Shown here: positions 16,638-25,358 of the stretch, in pieces
How the letters are laid out: each line of letters starts with the position of its first letter
Numbering within the stretch: position 1 is the stretch's first letter
NCBI GenBank assembly: GCA_964585685.1
Contig: CAZPEP010000026.1
Span: 124,001-188,000, forward strand
Source of the DNA: JALHVH01 sp964585685
GTDB taxonomy: Bacteria; Acidobacteriota; Aminicenantia; Aminicenantales; Saccharicenantaceae
Direction of reading: 5' to 3'
Length of the DNA stretch: 64,000 bases
The notes under the pieces: generated by a model
The model's database searches: none
Told to the model about the DNA's origin: nothing
Seen by the model: the letters and a program-made list of their open reading frames with translations, nothing else
Program-made: the position numbers and the translations under genes

Positions 16638-16895
16638 TCAGTCTTCGTTCTTTTCGACGACGATCGTCATCTTCGACACGAGGGCGGCGACGGCCCCGAT
16701 GGCGGCCCATACGGGGACGACGAGGGCCCCGACGACCCCGACGGTCAGCGGGATCTCCATGAACGTCTTCCCGTCCTCGCCCTTGAGAAAGATCCTCCGG
16801 ATGTTGCCCTGGTGGAGAATCTCTTTGAGCTTGTTGAGGATATTATCCCCGTCGATCTTGAATTCCTCGGTCCGGGTCTTTTTGTCTTCGGCCAT
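16638..16895 (-). CDS. DUF4342 domain protein
   Basis: 85 residues. The sequence EEFKIDGDNILNKLKEILHQGN followed by RRIFLKGEDGKTFMEIPLTVGVVGAL is diagnostic of DUF4342, here only quoted in part (KLKEILHQGN, EIPLTVGVVGAL). It has a charged N-terminal half and one hydrophobic segment (VGVVGALVVPVWAAIGAVAALV), so it is probably membrane-associated. Function is unknown; family members resemble a Ubiquitin-associated-like helical domain joined to a membrane hairpin. The start has AAGGAGG 6 nt upstream. It follows the lipoprotein gene by 56 nt on the same strand. Confidence 0.88.
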   Translation of the reverse strand: MAEDKKTRTEEFKIDGDNILNKLKEILHQGNIRRIFLKGEDGKTFMEIPLTVGVVGALVVPVWAAIGAVAALVSKMTIVVEKNED

Positions 16896-16951
16896 GGTGT
16901 CCTCCTTGCCGACGCGTCCTATTGTTCCTACGTAAGATCCGTTTTTCAAGT

Positions 16952-17479
16952 TCACGGCCCGGGAGCGAAGCTCGGCGCTCCGGGAAACAACTCCCTGAGA
17001 ACGGGCAGGGATTCCGGGAATAGGCCGTTCAGGGCCGACGGCGCCCATTCGGCCCGGCCGACCCTCCAGCCGCCGGGCGTTTTCCGGAGCTCGAGCTTGA
17101 ATTTATAGAATTCCCCGGCGAAGCGGACGATTCTCCTCAGGACCTCCGCCCCCCCGGAGGACAGGACGACGTCGGTTTCGACCGTCGCCGTCCCTTCCGG
17201 CCGAAGACCCGCGATCTTCGCGTGAAGGAGGTGGACGACGATCCCGTATTTCCGGCGAAAATGGTCCGCGACGAGCGCTTCCGTCGCCGTTCGGTCCCGG
17301 CCCTCGAAATCCGCGTAGTCATTGGTGAGCAGGGCAAGGAGGCCCGGCAGATCCTTCTTCTCGGCGAGAGATCCGACCCGTTCCATGAGCTTCATGATCC
17401 GCGCCTCCTCGGACCCGGAGGAACAGCAGGCCACGAGCATCAGGAACGCCGCGGCGATCGGAAGAGAGGGCGGTTTCAT
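16952..17479 (-). CDS. Small lipoprotein, NTF2/SnoaL-like
   Basis: 175 residues. A short signal peptide ends in LMLVAC, a good lipobox, giving a mature N-terminus of CCSSGSEE. The rest (IMKLMERVGSLAEKKDLPGLLALL, DYADFEGRDR, then alternating beta strands) looks like a cystatin/NTF2-type fold of the SnoaL or DUF4440 kind; this is a weak structural guess. The ATG overlaps the stop of the DUF2207 gene in an ATGA, so the two proteins are translated together and may act together at the membrane. Confidence 0.75.
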   Translation of the reverse strand: MKPPSLPIAAAFLMLVACCSSGSEEARIMKLMERVGSLAEKKDLPGLLALLTNDYADFEGRDRTATEALVADHFRRKYGIVVHLLHAKIAGLRPEGTATVETDVVLSSGGAEVLRRIVRFAGEFYKFKLELRKTPGGWRVGRAEWAPSALNGLFPESLPVLRELFPGAPSFAPGP

Positions 17480-19335
17480 CCCGCCGACCCGCCGCCGCCA
17501 CCGCCCCCCCCGCCGCCCCCCCCGCTGAAGCCCCCGCCGCCGCCCGAAGAATAGTGGGCGGCCGAAGTGCTGGCCTGGGCGATCGAGGTCGACATATGCT
17601 CGATGGAAGTGACCATGCTTTCGAGACGCCCCGCGCCGATGAAAGCCCCCCGGCTGTATCCGTAGTACCACAGGGGCGCCGCCGCGCGTTCGTCCGCGAG
17701 GATGATCGGGAGCATCTTGATGATCTTCTTTGCGTTCCCGAACAGGATCCCGAAGACCAGATAATGCTCCCAGAGCTTGTAGGCTTCGGGCGGGACCTCC
17801 GTGAAGTCCGGGAAATCATCCAGGAACCGCCGGAAGGCGCGCCACATTTCGTTCTCCCGGGCCCAATCCCGTCCCCGTCTTTTCATCTTCGGGACAAGCG
17901 CGGACACCAGGACGAGCCATATCGGGTTCAGCGTCAGGATGGTGGCTGGAAGGGACGCGGCCAGGAATATGTTCCTGGCCTTGAGGCTTTCCGGTTCGAG
18001 GAAGTTGAGGCCCTTGGCCTCCTGCCTCACGCTTTTGATCCAGGCCTGGTACCAGGCTTGGAACTTCTGCGGCTTCTTCTTCAGGTAATTCTTCAGATCA
18101 TCCAAATCGATCCGATCGCCTGCTTTTCCACCGGCTCCGCCCACAGTCACGAAGAGAAGCTCGAGGAGATCCTTCTCGAACGTTTTCAGCGATGGGTCCT
18201 CCCGGAACCCCCGGCGGAGTGTCGCTACGGATTCGAGATCGGTTTTTATCCCGAAGAGCGTCCGCTTTTCGACGGCTCGGTCCTCGATCTCGATGAACCT
18301 GCGCCGGGCCAGCTCAAACAGCGTGGCCGTGAAGGCGGCAGGCGTGATGTCCCGTCCCTCCCTGAGGAGTACCTGGACGAGCGCCGGTGGGAGCTCTGAT
18401 GGAAGTTCCCGGACATAGGGCGGGATGTCCTCGAAGCGGTAATCCCTTCCGATCCTCTTCCAGATCCGGACATAGATGAAGAGCCAGATGACCGGCAGAA
18501 GGAGGAGTCCGGCGCCCCAGAGCGCCGCTAGCTTCAGGAACCTGCTTCGAGCGTTCCGGGCGTTCTCCTGGGCCGCGCGAACCCTTTTGATTGTCTCGCG
18601 GACGAAGCCCGCCTCTTCCTCTTTAATGGACTCGAGGGAATACAGGGTCGAGGCGATCCCGCTCACGATTCCCGCGGGCCAGAGGACCCGGACCTCGAGG
18701 AACTGGCCGGACGGCAGGTTCGAGGCCGTGAAGCGGGCTGTCCGCTCGTCCACGATCTCGGACCACCCGGAGAGAGGCCCGTGGCCGAAGACGCGGATGT
18801 CTTCCCGGCTCGGGACGGCCTCGGGGAGCCGGAGAGTGACCTCAGCCTTGGCCGTGGGCTTATCCCATCCGCTCCCGATGGCTTGCCAGTAAAGCTCAGA
18901 GATGTCCGGATAACTGACGATGCCGCCCCGGATCAGGTAATGGATATGGAACGTCCGCCGCTCGTTCCGGGCGGAGTAGTACCATTTGGCCGTGAACCGG
19001 CCGCCCCCCGTCGAAGTCTCCGTCCTCAGCGAAGCACCATCGTTATCGGTGATCGAGAAATCCTCGATGGACACGTCATGAACGGATGACTTCCGTTCAA
19101 CGCGCAGGGGGATCCAGAGCGAAGCCCAGGAAAAGCGGCCCTCGAATTCATAGGTCCGGTATTCATCCACGGTGAACGATCCGTCCTTCGCGACGGCGAT
19201 ATCGATCCGGACGTCGGAAAAATAGAAGTTTTTGGTCTCGGCTCCGAGCCGTGACGCGGCGGCCAGCGCTAGGAGCGTGACCGCAAGAACAGCCCTCGTG
19301 ATCCCCCTATGCAACATTCGGCCTCGTCCCTTCAT
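17476..19335 (-). CDS. DUF2207 membrane protein with glycine-rich tail
   Basis: 619 residues. Signal peptide, then an extracytoplasmic DUF2207 domain (FYFSDVRIDIAVAKDGSFTVDE and YSARNERRTFHIHYLIRGGI, in part), a membrane helix near residues 265-290 (LAALWGAGLLLLPVIWLFIYV), a cytoplasmic winged-helix-like region (PPALVQVLLREGRDITPAAFTATL), further hydrophobic segments, and a tail FSGGGGGGG ending GSAG. Function of the family is unknown. The tail is encoded by two runs of eight G (C8 at 17504-17511 and 17516-17523 on the plus strand), prone to slippage. AAAGGAG lies 7 nt before the ATG. Its stop overlaps the lipoprotein start. Confidence 0.85.
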   Translation of the reverse strand: MKGRGRMLHRGITRAVLAVTLLALAAASRLGAETKNFYFSDVRIDIAVAKDGSFTVDEYRTYEFEGRFSWASLWIPLRVERKSSVHDVSIEDFSITDNDGASLRTETSTGGGRFTAKWYYSARNERRTFHIHYLIRGGIVSYPDISELYWQAIGSGWDKPTAKAEVTLRLPEAVPSREDIRVFGHGPLSGWSEIVDERTARFTASNLPSGQFLEVRVLWPAGIVSGIASTLYSLESIKEEEAGFVRETIKRVRAAQENARNARSRFLKLAALWGAGLLLLPVIWLFIYVRIWKRIGRDYRFEDIPPYVRELPSELPPALVQVLLREGRDITPAAFTATLFELARRRFIEIEDRAVEKRTLFGIKTDLESVATLRRGFREDPSLKTFEKDLLELLFVTVGGAGGKAGDRIDLDDLKNYLKKKPQKFQAWYQAWIKSVRQEAKGLNFLEPESLKARNIFLAASLPATILTLNPIWLVLVSALVPKMKRRGRDWARENEMWRAFRRFLDDFPDFTEVPPEAYKLWEHYLVFGILFGNAKKIIKMLPIILADERAAAPLWYYGYSRGAFIGAGRLESMVTSIEHMSTSIAQASTSAAHYSSGGGGGFSGGGGGGGGGGGGSAG

Positions 19336-19377
19336 GCGTTCTCCTTTCCCGCGCCGGTTCCCCCCCGCGGCTAAGGC

Positions 19378-19731
19378 TCAGACGGCGGCACGGCCGTAGA
19401 CGTGCTCCAGGATGGCCCCGATGCTTTCAGGATCGATCTCGGCGAACTCAACGCCCATTTCGAAGACGCCGTCTTCGAAGAGCCGATTCACCCAGCGGAC
19501 CGTTCCCGTCCCGCGGAGGAGCCGGCGCGACCCGGTGAGAGCGATCTCGAGCCGGATGAGCCCGCCCTTCGGGACAAAGACTCCCGAAACAAGGCATGCT
19601 CCCCCGGGCGATATGTCCCTGGTCAAGGAGGCGACGTTTGCCGGGGACCTGCCGTCCAGCTCGTCCTGGATGAGGGTCAACACAGCCTTGTCCTCCTCCG
19701 GGACCCTGAACTCTTTGCGTCGTTCCCTCAT
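19378..19731 (-). CDS. PilZ-domain protein, probable c-di-GMP effector
   Basis: 117 residues forming one PilZ domain. The N-terminal RRKEFR supplies the RxxxR motif and DISPGGACL the (D/N)xSxxG motif; together they bind cyclic di-GMP. The later GTVRWVNR and EMGVEFAEID strands are typical. With no other domain it is a stand-alone adaptor. The start was set to 19731 because a good promoter (TTGACG, 17 nt, TATGCT) overlaps the upstream ATG at 19755 and would start transcription near 19744. It is divergent from the acyl-CoA synthetase gene; their promoters are back-to-back. Confidence 0.85.
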   Translation of the reverse strand: MRERRKEFRVPEEDKAVLTLIQDELDGRSPANVASLTRDISPGGACLVSGVFVPKGGLIRLEIALTGSRRLLRGTGTVRWVNRLFEDGVFEMGVEFAEIDPESIGAILEHVYGRAAV

Positions 19732-19750
19732 ACCGTCCGTCTTGCCGGGG

Positions 19751-19779
19751 AGCATAACAAAACAGCCCCGAAACGTCAA
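19751..19779 (-). promoter_or_regulatory. Promoter of the PilZ gene
   Basis: TTGACG (19774-19779), a 17-nt spacer and TATGCT (19751-19756). It rules out translation from the ATG at 19755, which lies within the -10 box. Confidence 0.55.
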
Positions 19780-19795
19780 ACGCTCCCGGCGCCCC

Positions 19796-19824
19796 TTGAC
19801 CTTTTGGCCCTACGACTTTAGGAT
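19796..19824 (+). promoter_or_regulatory. Promoter of the acyl-CoA synthetase gene
   Basis: TTGACC (19796-19801), a 17-nt spacer and TAGGAT (19819-19824), giving a leader of about 22 nt that holds the GGAGG ribosome site. Its -35 lies 17 bp from the -35 of the divergent PilZ promoter. Confidence 0.55.
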
Positions 19825-19853
19825 GTGAAGATACGACCAGCTTGGAGGATACG

Positions 19854-21764
19854 ATGACTGAAAGGACCCTGCCGCGGCTGTTCGAGGACAGCGTCGCGAA
19901 ATACCCCGACAATATCCTGATGTGGGAGAAACTCGCCGACACCTACGAGGGCACGACCTACCGCGCCATGCGGGAACGCGTCCATGCCTTCGCCGCCGGA
20001 TTGATGAGCTTCGACCTCGGAAAGGGCGACCGCGCCGCCCTCATCTCCGAGGGCCGGAATGATTGGGTCGTGAGCGAGCTGGGGATCCTGTATGCCGGGG
20101 CCGTCGATGTTCCCATATCCGTCAAGATCGAAGAGCTCTCCGACCTCAAGTTCCGGCTCGCCCACTCGGGCTGCCGGATGGCCGTCGTCTCCGCGAGCCA
20201 GGTTCAAAAGATCCGTCGGGTCAAGCACGACTTGGCCGATCTCGAGAGGACCATCGTCCTCGACCGGCTGGACGGCTACGAGCCGGATGAGGTCTATGCC
20301 GGCGACGTCCAGGATAGGGGGAAGGACTGGCTCGGGGCCCACGGGGCCGAGTTCGATGCCCGGTGGACCTCCGTCCGGGAGAGCGACGCCGCCAACATCT
20401 GCTACACCTCCGGAACCACGGACGATCCCAAGGGGATCATCCTCACCCACCGCAACTACACCGCCAACATCGAACAGGCGCAATCCCTGGTCCCCTTCCC
20501 GGAGGACTACGTCTCCCTGATCATCCTTCCCTGGGACCACGCTTTTGCCCATACTTGCGGCATTTACACCCTTATGAAGGGAGGCGCCTCGCTCGCTTGC
20601 ATCCAGCTCGGGAAGACCCCGATGGAGACGCTCAAGAACATCCCCGTCAACATCCGGGAGGTCCGGCCCCATTTCCTGCTCAGCGTCCCGGCGCTGGCCA
20701 AGAACTTCAGGAAGAACATCGAGAAAGGCATCCGGGATAAAGGCCCGAAGGTCGAGGCCCTCTTCCGCAAGGCCCTAAAAATGGCCTACGATTACAACGG
20801 CGTCGGGTGGGACCGGGGCAAGGGACTGAAGGCCCTTAAGAAGCCTTTCATGAGCGTGGCAGACGGGCTTATCTTCAAGAAGATCCGCGAGGCCTTCGGC
20901 GGACGGCTCGAGTTTTTCGTCGGGGGAGGGGCTCTGCTCGACATCGAGCTCCAGAGGTTCTTCTATGCCATCGGCCTCCCCATGCTCCAGGGGTACGGGC
21001 TGACCGAGGCGGCGCCGGTCATCTCGGCGAATTCACTCGCGGTCCACAAACTTGGGTCCTCGGGCCGGGTGGCGGCCGGGATCGAGCTCACCATCCGCGA
21101 TTGGGCCGGTTGCGAGCTTCCCGTCGGTCAGACGGGCGAGATCGTCATCCAAGGCGAGAACGTCATGTCGGGCTACTGGAAGAACGAACGGGCCACGCGC
21201 GAAGTCCTGCGCGATGGCTGGCTGTTCACGGGCGACCTCGGATACCTCGACGCCGACGGCTTTCTCTTCGTCCTGGGCCGGATGAAAAGCCTCCTGATCG
21301 GAAACGACGGAGAGAAGTACAGCCCCGAGGTCATCGAGGAGGCGATCGTCGAGAGCTCGCCTCTCATCGACCAGCTCATGCTCTACAACGACCAATCGCC
21401 GTTTACCGTCGCCCTCCTCGTCCCGAATAAAGAGGCCCTCCTGCGGCGGCTCGTTGAGCGAGGCCTGTCCTGCAAAACGTACGAGGGGCAGGACGCCGCC
21501 CTTGGGCTCCTCCAGGCCGCCGTCGACGAATTCCGGGAAAGCGGAAGCCGGGGCGGAATGTTCCCGGCCCGCTGGCTGCCTTCGGCCGTGGCCGTCCTCG
21601 GCGAAGGCTTCACCGAGCAGAATCGGTTCCTCAATTCGACGTTGAAGATGGTCCGGGGACGGATCACCGACTTCTACCGGAGCCGCATCGACCACCTCTT
21701 CACGCCCGAGGCCCGAGATATCCACAACCCCCAGAACCGGACGATCGTCGGTCGGTTCGAGTGA
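19854..21764 (+). CDS. Long-chain acyl-CoA synthetase (AMP-forming)
   Basis: 636 residues. ANL-family adenylate-forming enzyme of the long-chain fatty acid class: it activates a fatty acid with ATP and CoA. The AMP-binding P-loop is YTSGTTDDPKG (about residue 184), the A5 motif GYGLTEAAPVIS (about 380) and the hinge region LFTGDLGYLDADGFLFVLGR (about 458). The ATG at 19854 has GGAGG 6 nt upstream; a TTG four codons earlier reads through that site and is unlikely. It has its own promoter and is followed 230 nt later by a fatty-acid-kinase-like fusion, so the cell would have two ways of activating fatty acids side by side. Confidence 0.92.
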   Translation: MTERTLPRLFEDSVAKYPDNILMWEKLADTYEGTTYRAMRERVHAFAAGLMSFDLGKGDRAALISEGRNDWVVSELGILYAGAVDVPISVKIEELSDLKFRLAHSGCRMAVVSASQVQKIRRVKHDLADLERTIVLDRLDGYEPDEVYAGDVQDRGKDWLGAHGAEFDARWTSVRESDAANICYTSGTTDDPKGIILTHRNYTANIEQAQSLVPFPEDYVSLIILPWDHAFAHTCGIYTLMKGGASLACIQLGKTPMETLKNIPVNIREVRPHFLLSVPALAKNFRKNIEKGIRDKGPKVEALFRKALKMAYDYNGVGWDRGKGLKALKKPFMSVADGLIFKKIREAFGGRLEFFVGGGALLDIELQRFFYAIGLPMLQGYGLTEAAPVISANSLAVHKLGSSGRVAAGIELTIRDWAGCELPVGQTGEIVIQGENVMSGYWKNERATREVLRDGWLFTGDLGYLDADGFLFVLGRMKSLLIGNDGEKYSPEVIEEAIVESSPLIDQLMLYNDQSPFTVALLVPNKEALLRRLVERGLSCKTYEGQDAALGLLQAAVDEFRESGSRGGMFPARWLPSAVAVLGEGFTEQNRFLNSTLKMVRGRITDFYRSRIDHLFTPEARDIHNPQNRTIVGRFE

Positions 21765-21850
21765 CGCCCGGAGCGGGGCGGCGGAGTTTTGAAAAACCTC
21801 CCCGGATTTAATAACTTTACGGGCGGGAATCAGATCGTAAGGAGATCCAA

Positions 21851-21937
21851 ATGAGCCCTAAGTTTCGGCTGGGAGCAATGATTTTCCTGGAATACGACGG
21901 GGCGTGGGCTCTGGTCCTTTGTCCGCCTGTGGTATAG
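21851..21937 (+). CDS. Possible 28-residue peptide ORF
   Basis: An ATG with a near-perfect ribosome site (AAGGAGAT, 5 nt spacing) opens a frame of 28 codons (starts MSPKFRLGAM, ends CPPVV). It lies in the 231-nt gap between the acyl-CoA synthetase and the DegV-type fusion gene, and its stop codon overlaps a TATAGT -10 box of the next gene. No homology is recognised. It could be a leader peptide or a chance frame; only the ribosome site argues for it. Confidence 0.3.
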   Translation: MSPKFRLGAMIFLEYDGAWALVLCPPVV

Positions 21938-21995
21938 TATTGAGGGGTTTTTGAACGCCGTTCGAGCGGATTGAAGCCCGCCCAAGCGAACGACC

Positions 21996-23774
21996 ATGAA
22001 GATCAGATACCTCGATGGACCCAGGTTGTATCATGCCTTCCTAGCGGGGGGGAACGCCATCATCCAAGATCAGAACTACCTCAATAAGATCAACGTCTTC
22101 CCGGTCCCTGACGCCGACACGGGCACGAACTTGGCCTCGACCATGAGATCCATCGCCCGAGGGGCTGTGGCCTCGCGTTCGATCAAGACGACCATCGCCT
22201 CCATCGCCCAGGCCGCGCTGCACGGCGCCCGGGGCAATTCGGGCCTCATCTTCGCTCAATACATCTACGGCATCAGCCGCGAGCTAGGCAACGAGCGAAG
22301 GGTCGCGACCGCGCATTTCGCGGAATCCGTGAAGAGGGCCGTCGCCTACGCCACCAAGTCCATCCTGACCCCGGTCGAGGGGACCATGATCACCTTGATC
22401 AGGGACTGGGCCGACGCGGTATACGAGGAGCGCCATAGGACTCACGACTACGCCGAGCTCCTTTCCGGGGCCCTCGACGCAGCCCGCAAGTCGCTCCAAG
22501 AAACGCCCAAAAAGCTCGCCGTACTCGCCAAGGCCGGGGTCGTCGATGCTGGGGCGAAGGGATTCGTCGATTTTCTCGAGGGCGTCGTCCATTTCATTGC
22601 GAAGGGCGATCTCAAGTCCATGCCCATCGTTGAGGACCCGCCCCCCGCGCCGGCCTTCACCGTGCATCGGCACTCCGACCCGCCCAGGCACCGGTACTGC
22701 TCGGAGGCCCTGCTCACAGGGAAAGTGCTTGACGTCGACCGGATCCGCGGCCTCGTCCAAGAATACGGAGATTCGGCGATTGTCGCCGGCTCAGACGAGC
22801 TCGTCCGCATCCACGTCCATTCCAACGACCCTGCCGGGCTGTTTCACAAGGTCCGAGAGCTGGGCACGGTCGTACAGATCAAGGTCGACGACATGCGGAG
22901 GCAGCAGGAGGCTGTCCATACCCCTAACGCCCGGATCGCCCTGGTCGTCGACTCCGCCTGCGACCTGCCGGCAGAGGTCTTCGACCGCCATCAGATCCAC
23001 CTCCTCCCTTTCCAGGTTTCTTTCGGGGCCGATCTCTTCCTCGACAAGCTGACGATCACCCCGGACCAATTCTACGGTCTGTTCGAAACGGAAGCCGAAC
23101 TCCCCCGAAGCGCCCAGCCCTCGGCCGCGGGCGTCGAGGCGCTCTTCACGTTCCTCGGAAGCCATTATGAGGCCCTGATCGTCCTGACCCTGTCCGAGAA
23201 GATGTCCGGCCTGTACAGCACCTGCCGCGTCGCCTCGGAGGGGAACCTAGGTCTCAAGATCGCGATCATTAATTCCCGGGGGCTTTCCGCCCAGATCGGC
23301 CTCATCGCGTTGAGGGCTGCCGAGGCCATCGAAGCCGGGATGAGCCACGAGGACGTCGCGGAGCTCTGCGAAGAATGGGTCGCGAAGTCCGGGATTTTCG
23401 TCGACGTCACAAACATCCGGCACATGGTCCGCAGCGGGCGCCTCGGCCGGATGAAAGGCTTTCTGGCCAACGCCCTCAAGCTCAAACCCATCGTCACCAT
23501 AGATCGAGAAGGAAAGGGAACGACCGCAGGCAAATCCTTCACCCGTGACGGCAACATGAAGAAAATCGTCCGCAAGCTCCGAAAGATCGCCGCGGGAAAG
23601 AAGATCCGCGCGTATGCGGTCGTCCACGCCAGGGACCCGGAACGGGCCGACGCCTACGCCGCCCGGCTGACCGAAGCGCTTGGGCGTCCTCCCGCGTTCG
23701 TCATGAGCGCCTCGCCCGTCATCGGCGTCCATGTCGGGCCTGGGCTTGTCGCGGTCGCTCTGACCTACGAATGA
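21996..23774 (+). CDS. DhaL/FakA-like and DegV/FakB-like fusion protein (putative fatty acid kinase)
   Basis: 592 residues. Residues 1-200 are a DhaL (DAK2) ATP-binding domain with NVFPVPDADTGTNL and GARGNSGLIFAQ, the magnesium-ATP site. Residues about 230-290 (RYCSEALLTGK, GDSAIVAGSDELVRIHVHSNDP) match the middle part of FakA. Residues 313-590 are a DegV domain (VVDSACDLP, LSEKMSGLYS), the fatty-acid-binding FakB fold. In Firmicutes FakA and FakB are separate and together phosphorylate fatty acids; here both are in one chain. It follows the acyl-CoA synthetase and overlaps the DUF1295 gene by ATGA. TATAGT at 21933-21938 is a likely -10. Substrate not proven. Confidence 0.85.
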   Translation: MKIRYLDGPRLYHAFLAGGNAIIQDQNYLNKINVFPVPDADTGTNLASTMRSIARGAVASRSIKTTIASIAQAALHGARGNSGLIFAQYIYGISRELGNERRVATAHFAESVKRAVAYATKSILTPVEGTMITLIRDWADAVYEERHRTHDYAELLSGALDAARKSLQETPKKLAVLAKAGVVDAGAKGFVDFLEGVVHFIAKGDLKSMPIVEDPPPAPAFTVHRHSDPPRHRYCSEALLTGKVLDVDRIRGLVQEYGDSAIVAGSDELVRIHVHSNDPAGLFHKVRELGTVVQIKVDDMRRQQEAVHTPNARIALVVDSACDLPAEVFDRHQIHLLPFQVSFGADLFLDKLTITPDQFYGLFETEAELPRSAQPSAAGVEALFTFLGSHYEALIVLTLSEKMSGLYSTCRVASEGNLGLKIAIINSRGLSAQIGLIALRAAEAIEAGMSHEDVAELCEEWVAKSGIFVDVTNIRHMVRSGRLGRMKGFLANALKLKPIVTIDREGKGTTAGKSFTRDGNMKKIVRKLRKIAAGKKIRAYAVVHARDPERADAYAARLTEALGRPPAFVMSASPVIGVHVGPGLVAVALTYE

Positions 23775-24568
23775 CGACCGCAAGCTATCTGCTCGCCTCC
23801 TTTCTGACCGTCCTCCTGTATCAGACGTCTTTCTTCGTTATCGCCCTCCTTCGCAAGGACAATTCTGTTACCGACATCGGCTGGGGGATCGGCTTCCTCG
23901 TCGTCTGGGCCGTGACCTTCCTCCTCGAACCCGGGGGGACGCCCCTTCAGCTCCTCGCCGGCGGTCTCGTCGCTGCCTGGGGCCTCAGGCTCTCCGGGCA
24001 TATCTTTTTCCGGAACCGGGGCCGGGGCGAGGATTTCCGTTACGCACAATGGCGGAGGGAATGGGGCCGGGCGTTCGCCCTGAGGAGCTACCTTCAGGTC
24101 TTCCTGCTCCAAGGGCTCTTCCTGCTTCTCATAGCTTCGCCCGTCATCCTCGTCAATCGCTCCCCCTCAGGCTCTATCGGCGGTCCCGCGGTCGCAGGCG
24201 CCGTCATTTGGCTCATCGGTTTCGTGTTCGAATCCGTCGGAGACGCCCAGTTGAGGCGATTTAAGAAGGACGCCGTAAACCGCGGCCGGATCATGACCCG
24301 CGGGCTCTGGAGAGTCACGCGCCACCCAAATTATTTCGGCGAATCCCTTATGTGGTGGGGCCTCTTCGTCGTGGGTCTCTCCGTCACCGGGGGCTGGGCC
24401 GGCCTCTTCAGCCCTCTGGTCCTGACGTTCCTCCTGACGAGGGTCTCAGGGATCCCTCTGCTCGAGAAAAGATATCGGGGGAACTCGGAGTTCGAGGAAT
24501 ACGCCCGGCGGACGAGCGCCTTTATCCCTTGGCCCCCGAAGCGTGAGGGCGGTCTTCTTTTCCGATAG
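23771..24568 (+). CDS. DUF1295 / steroid-reductase-like membrane protein
   Basis: 265 residues with about six hydrophobic segments. The C-terminal WRVTRHPNYFGESLMWWG, followed by LLEKRYRGNSEFEEYARRTSAFIPW (quoted in part), is the signature of DUF1295 and related 3-oxo-5-alpha-steroid 4-dehydrogenase or isoprenylcysteine methyltransferase folds; the basic HPNY stretch binds the cofactor. Activity on a lipid is likely but the reaction is unknown. The ATG overlaps the stop of the preceding kinase-like gene (ATGA), so they are one transcription unit, which supports a lipid role. Confidence 0.85.
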   Translation: MTTASYLLASFLTVLLYQTSFFVIALLRKDNSVTDIGWGIGFLVVWAVTFLLEPGGTPLQLLAGGLVAAWGLRLSGHIFFRNRGRGEDFRYAQWRREWGRAFALRSYLQVFLLQGLFLLLIASPVILVNRSPSGSIGGPAVAGAVIWLIGFVFESVGDAQLRRFKKDAVNRGRIMTRGLWRVTRHPNYFGESLMWWGLFVVGLSVTGGWAGLFSPLVLTFLLTRVSGIPLLEKRYRGNSEFEEYARRTSAFIPWPPKREGGLLFR

Positions 24569-24580
24569 CCAGGACCTCTA

Positions 24581-25324
24581 TCAGAATTCCCAGACAAATC
24601 CTGCGACGACGTAATGGATGAGCGAAAAAGTGTAAACCTTTTCGTTGTCCGCTCCCCCCTCCAGGACGCGATATCCCGCTTTCATTGAAAGAGAAGGGGT
24701 GAGTCTGAAGCGCATGCCCAGGAAGACGTCCTCCGCCCTCCCCTGCGGGGCCGCCAGGGCGTCGCCTTCAAGGATCAAACCGATCCTTTCATGGACATTC
24801 CAGCCTACCGCGAAATGGATCAGGGGGACTGGACCGACATTCTTTTTTTCCGCCGTGAGGCCCGCCCCTTCGAGCCGTATGACCGCATCCCTCACCTTGG
24901 CCGTCAAGCCAAGGTCGAGGGTCCAGGTCTCGGATTCGACGATCCGATGAGCATAAGTAAGCCGATAGGAGTTGAAGGTGTACCGGGCCTCGAACCTGGT
25001 CCCGTCCGGGAAAAGGGTCCCGGCGAACTCGATCGGACGACCGATCGTTCCCGCCGCTCGGAGGCTCAACGGAGCCGCCAGGAAAGAGATCCGGCCGCGG
25101 CGGCCGACCCGATGGACGAGCCTGAGCCTTAGGAAGGCTTCCGGCTCCGCCTTGAGGTCCCGGGAGAAGGAGAACCTCGTCCCCGAGTCTCCCGGTATCC
25201 GGATATCGTTGTAGCCGCTGAAGGCGAGCCCCGATTCCGCGTCGAGCCGCCACCGGGACTCGGAGGGAAGCCCAGTCCGGAAGAACAGGCCCACCGCCAA
25301 GACGATCCAGATAACTCTTTTCAT
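24581..25324 (-). CDS. Predicted outer-membrane beta-barrel protein
   Basis: 247 residues. A signal peptide (MKRVIWIVLAVGLFF) is followed by alternating amphipathic strands with frequent aromatic residues (RFEARYTFNSYRLTYAH, then PLIHFAVGWNVHERIGL) and a C-terminal WEF, the usual terminal aromatic of barrels inserted by the BAM complex. No family is recognised. It has a GGAGGG ribosome site. It lies 34 nt downstream of the large metallopeptidase/barrel gene on the same strand and may be co-expressed with it. Confidence 0.7.
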   Translation of the reverse strand: MKRVIWIVLAVGLFFRTGLPSESRWRLDAESGLAFSGYNDIRIPGDSGTRFSFSRDLKAEPEAFLRLRLVHRVGRRGRISFLAAPLSLRAAGTIGRPIEFAGTLFPDGTRFEARYTFNSYRLTYAHRIVESETWTLDLGLTAKVRDAVIRLEGAGLTAEKKNVGPVPLIHFAVGWNVHERIGLILEGDALAAPQGRAEDVFLGMRFRLTPSLSMKAGYRVLEGGADNEKVYTFSLIHYVVAGFVWEF

Positions 25325-25358
25325 GATCCCTCCGACGCAAGATCTGCCGGCCGCGGCG

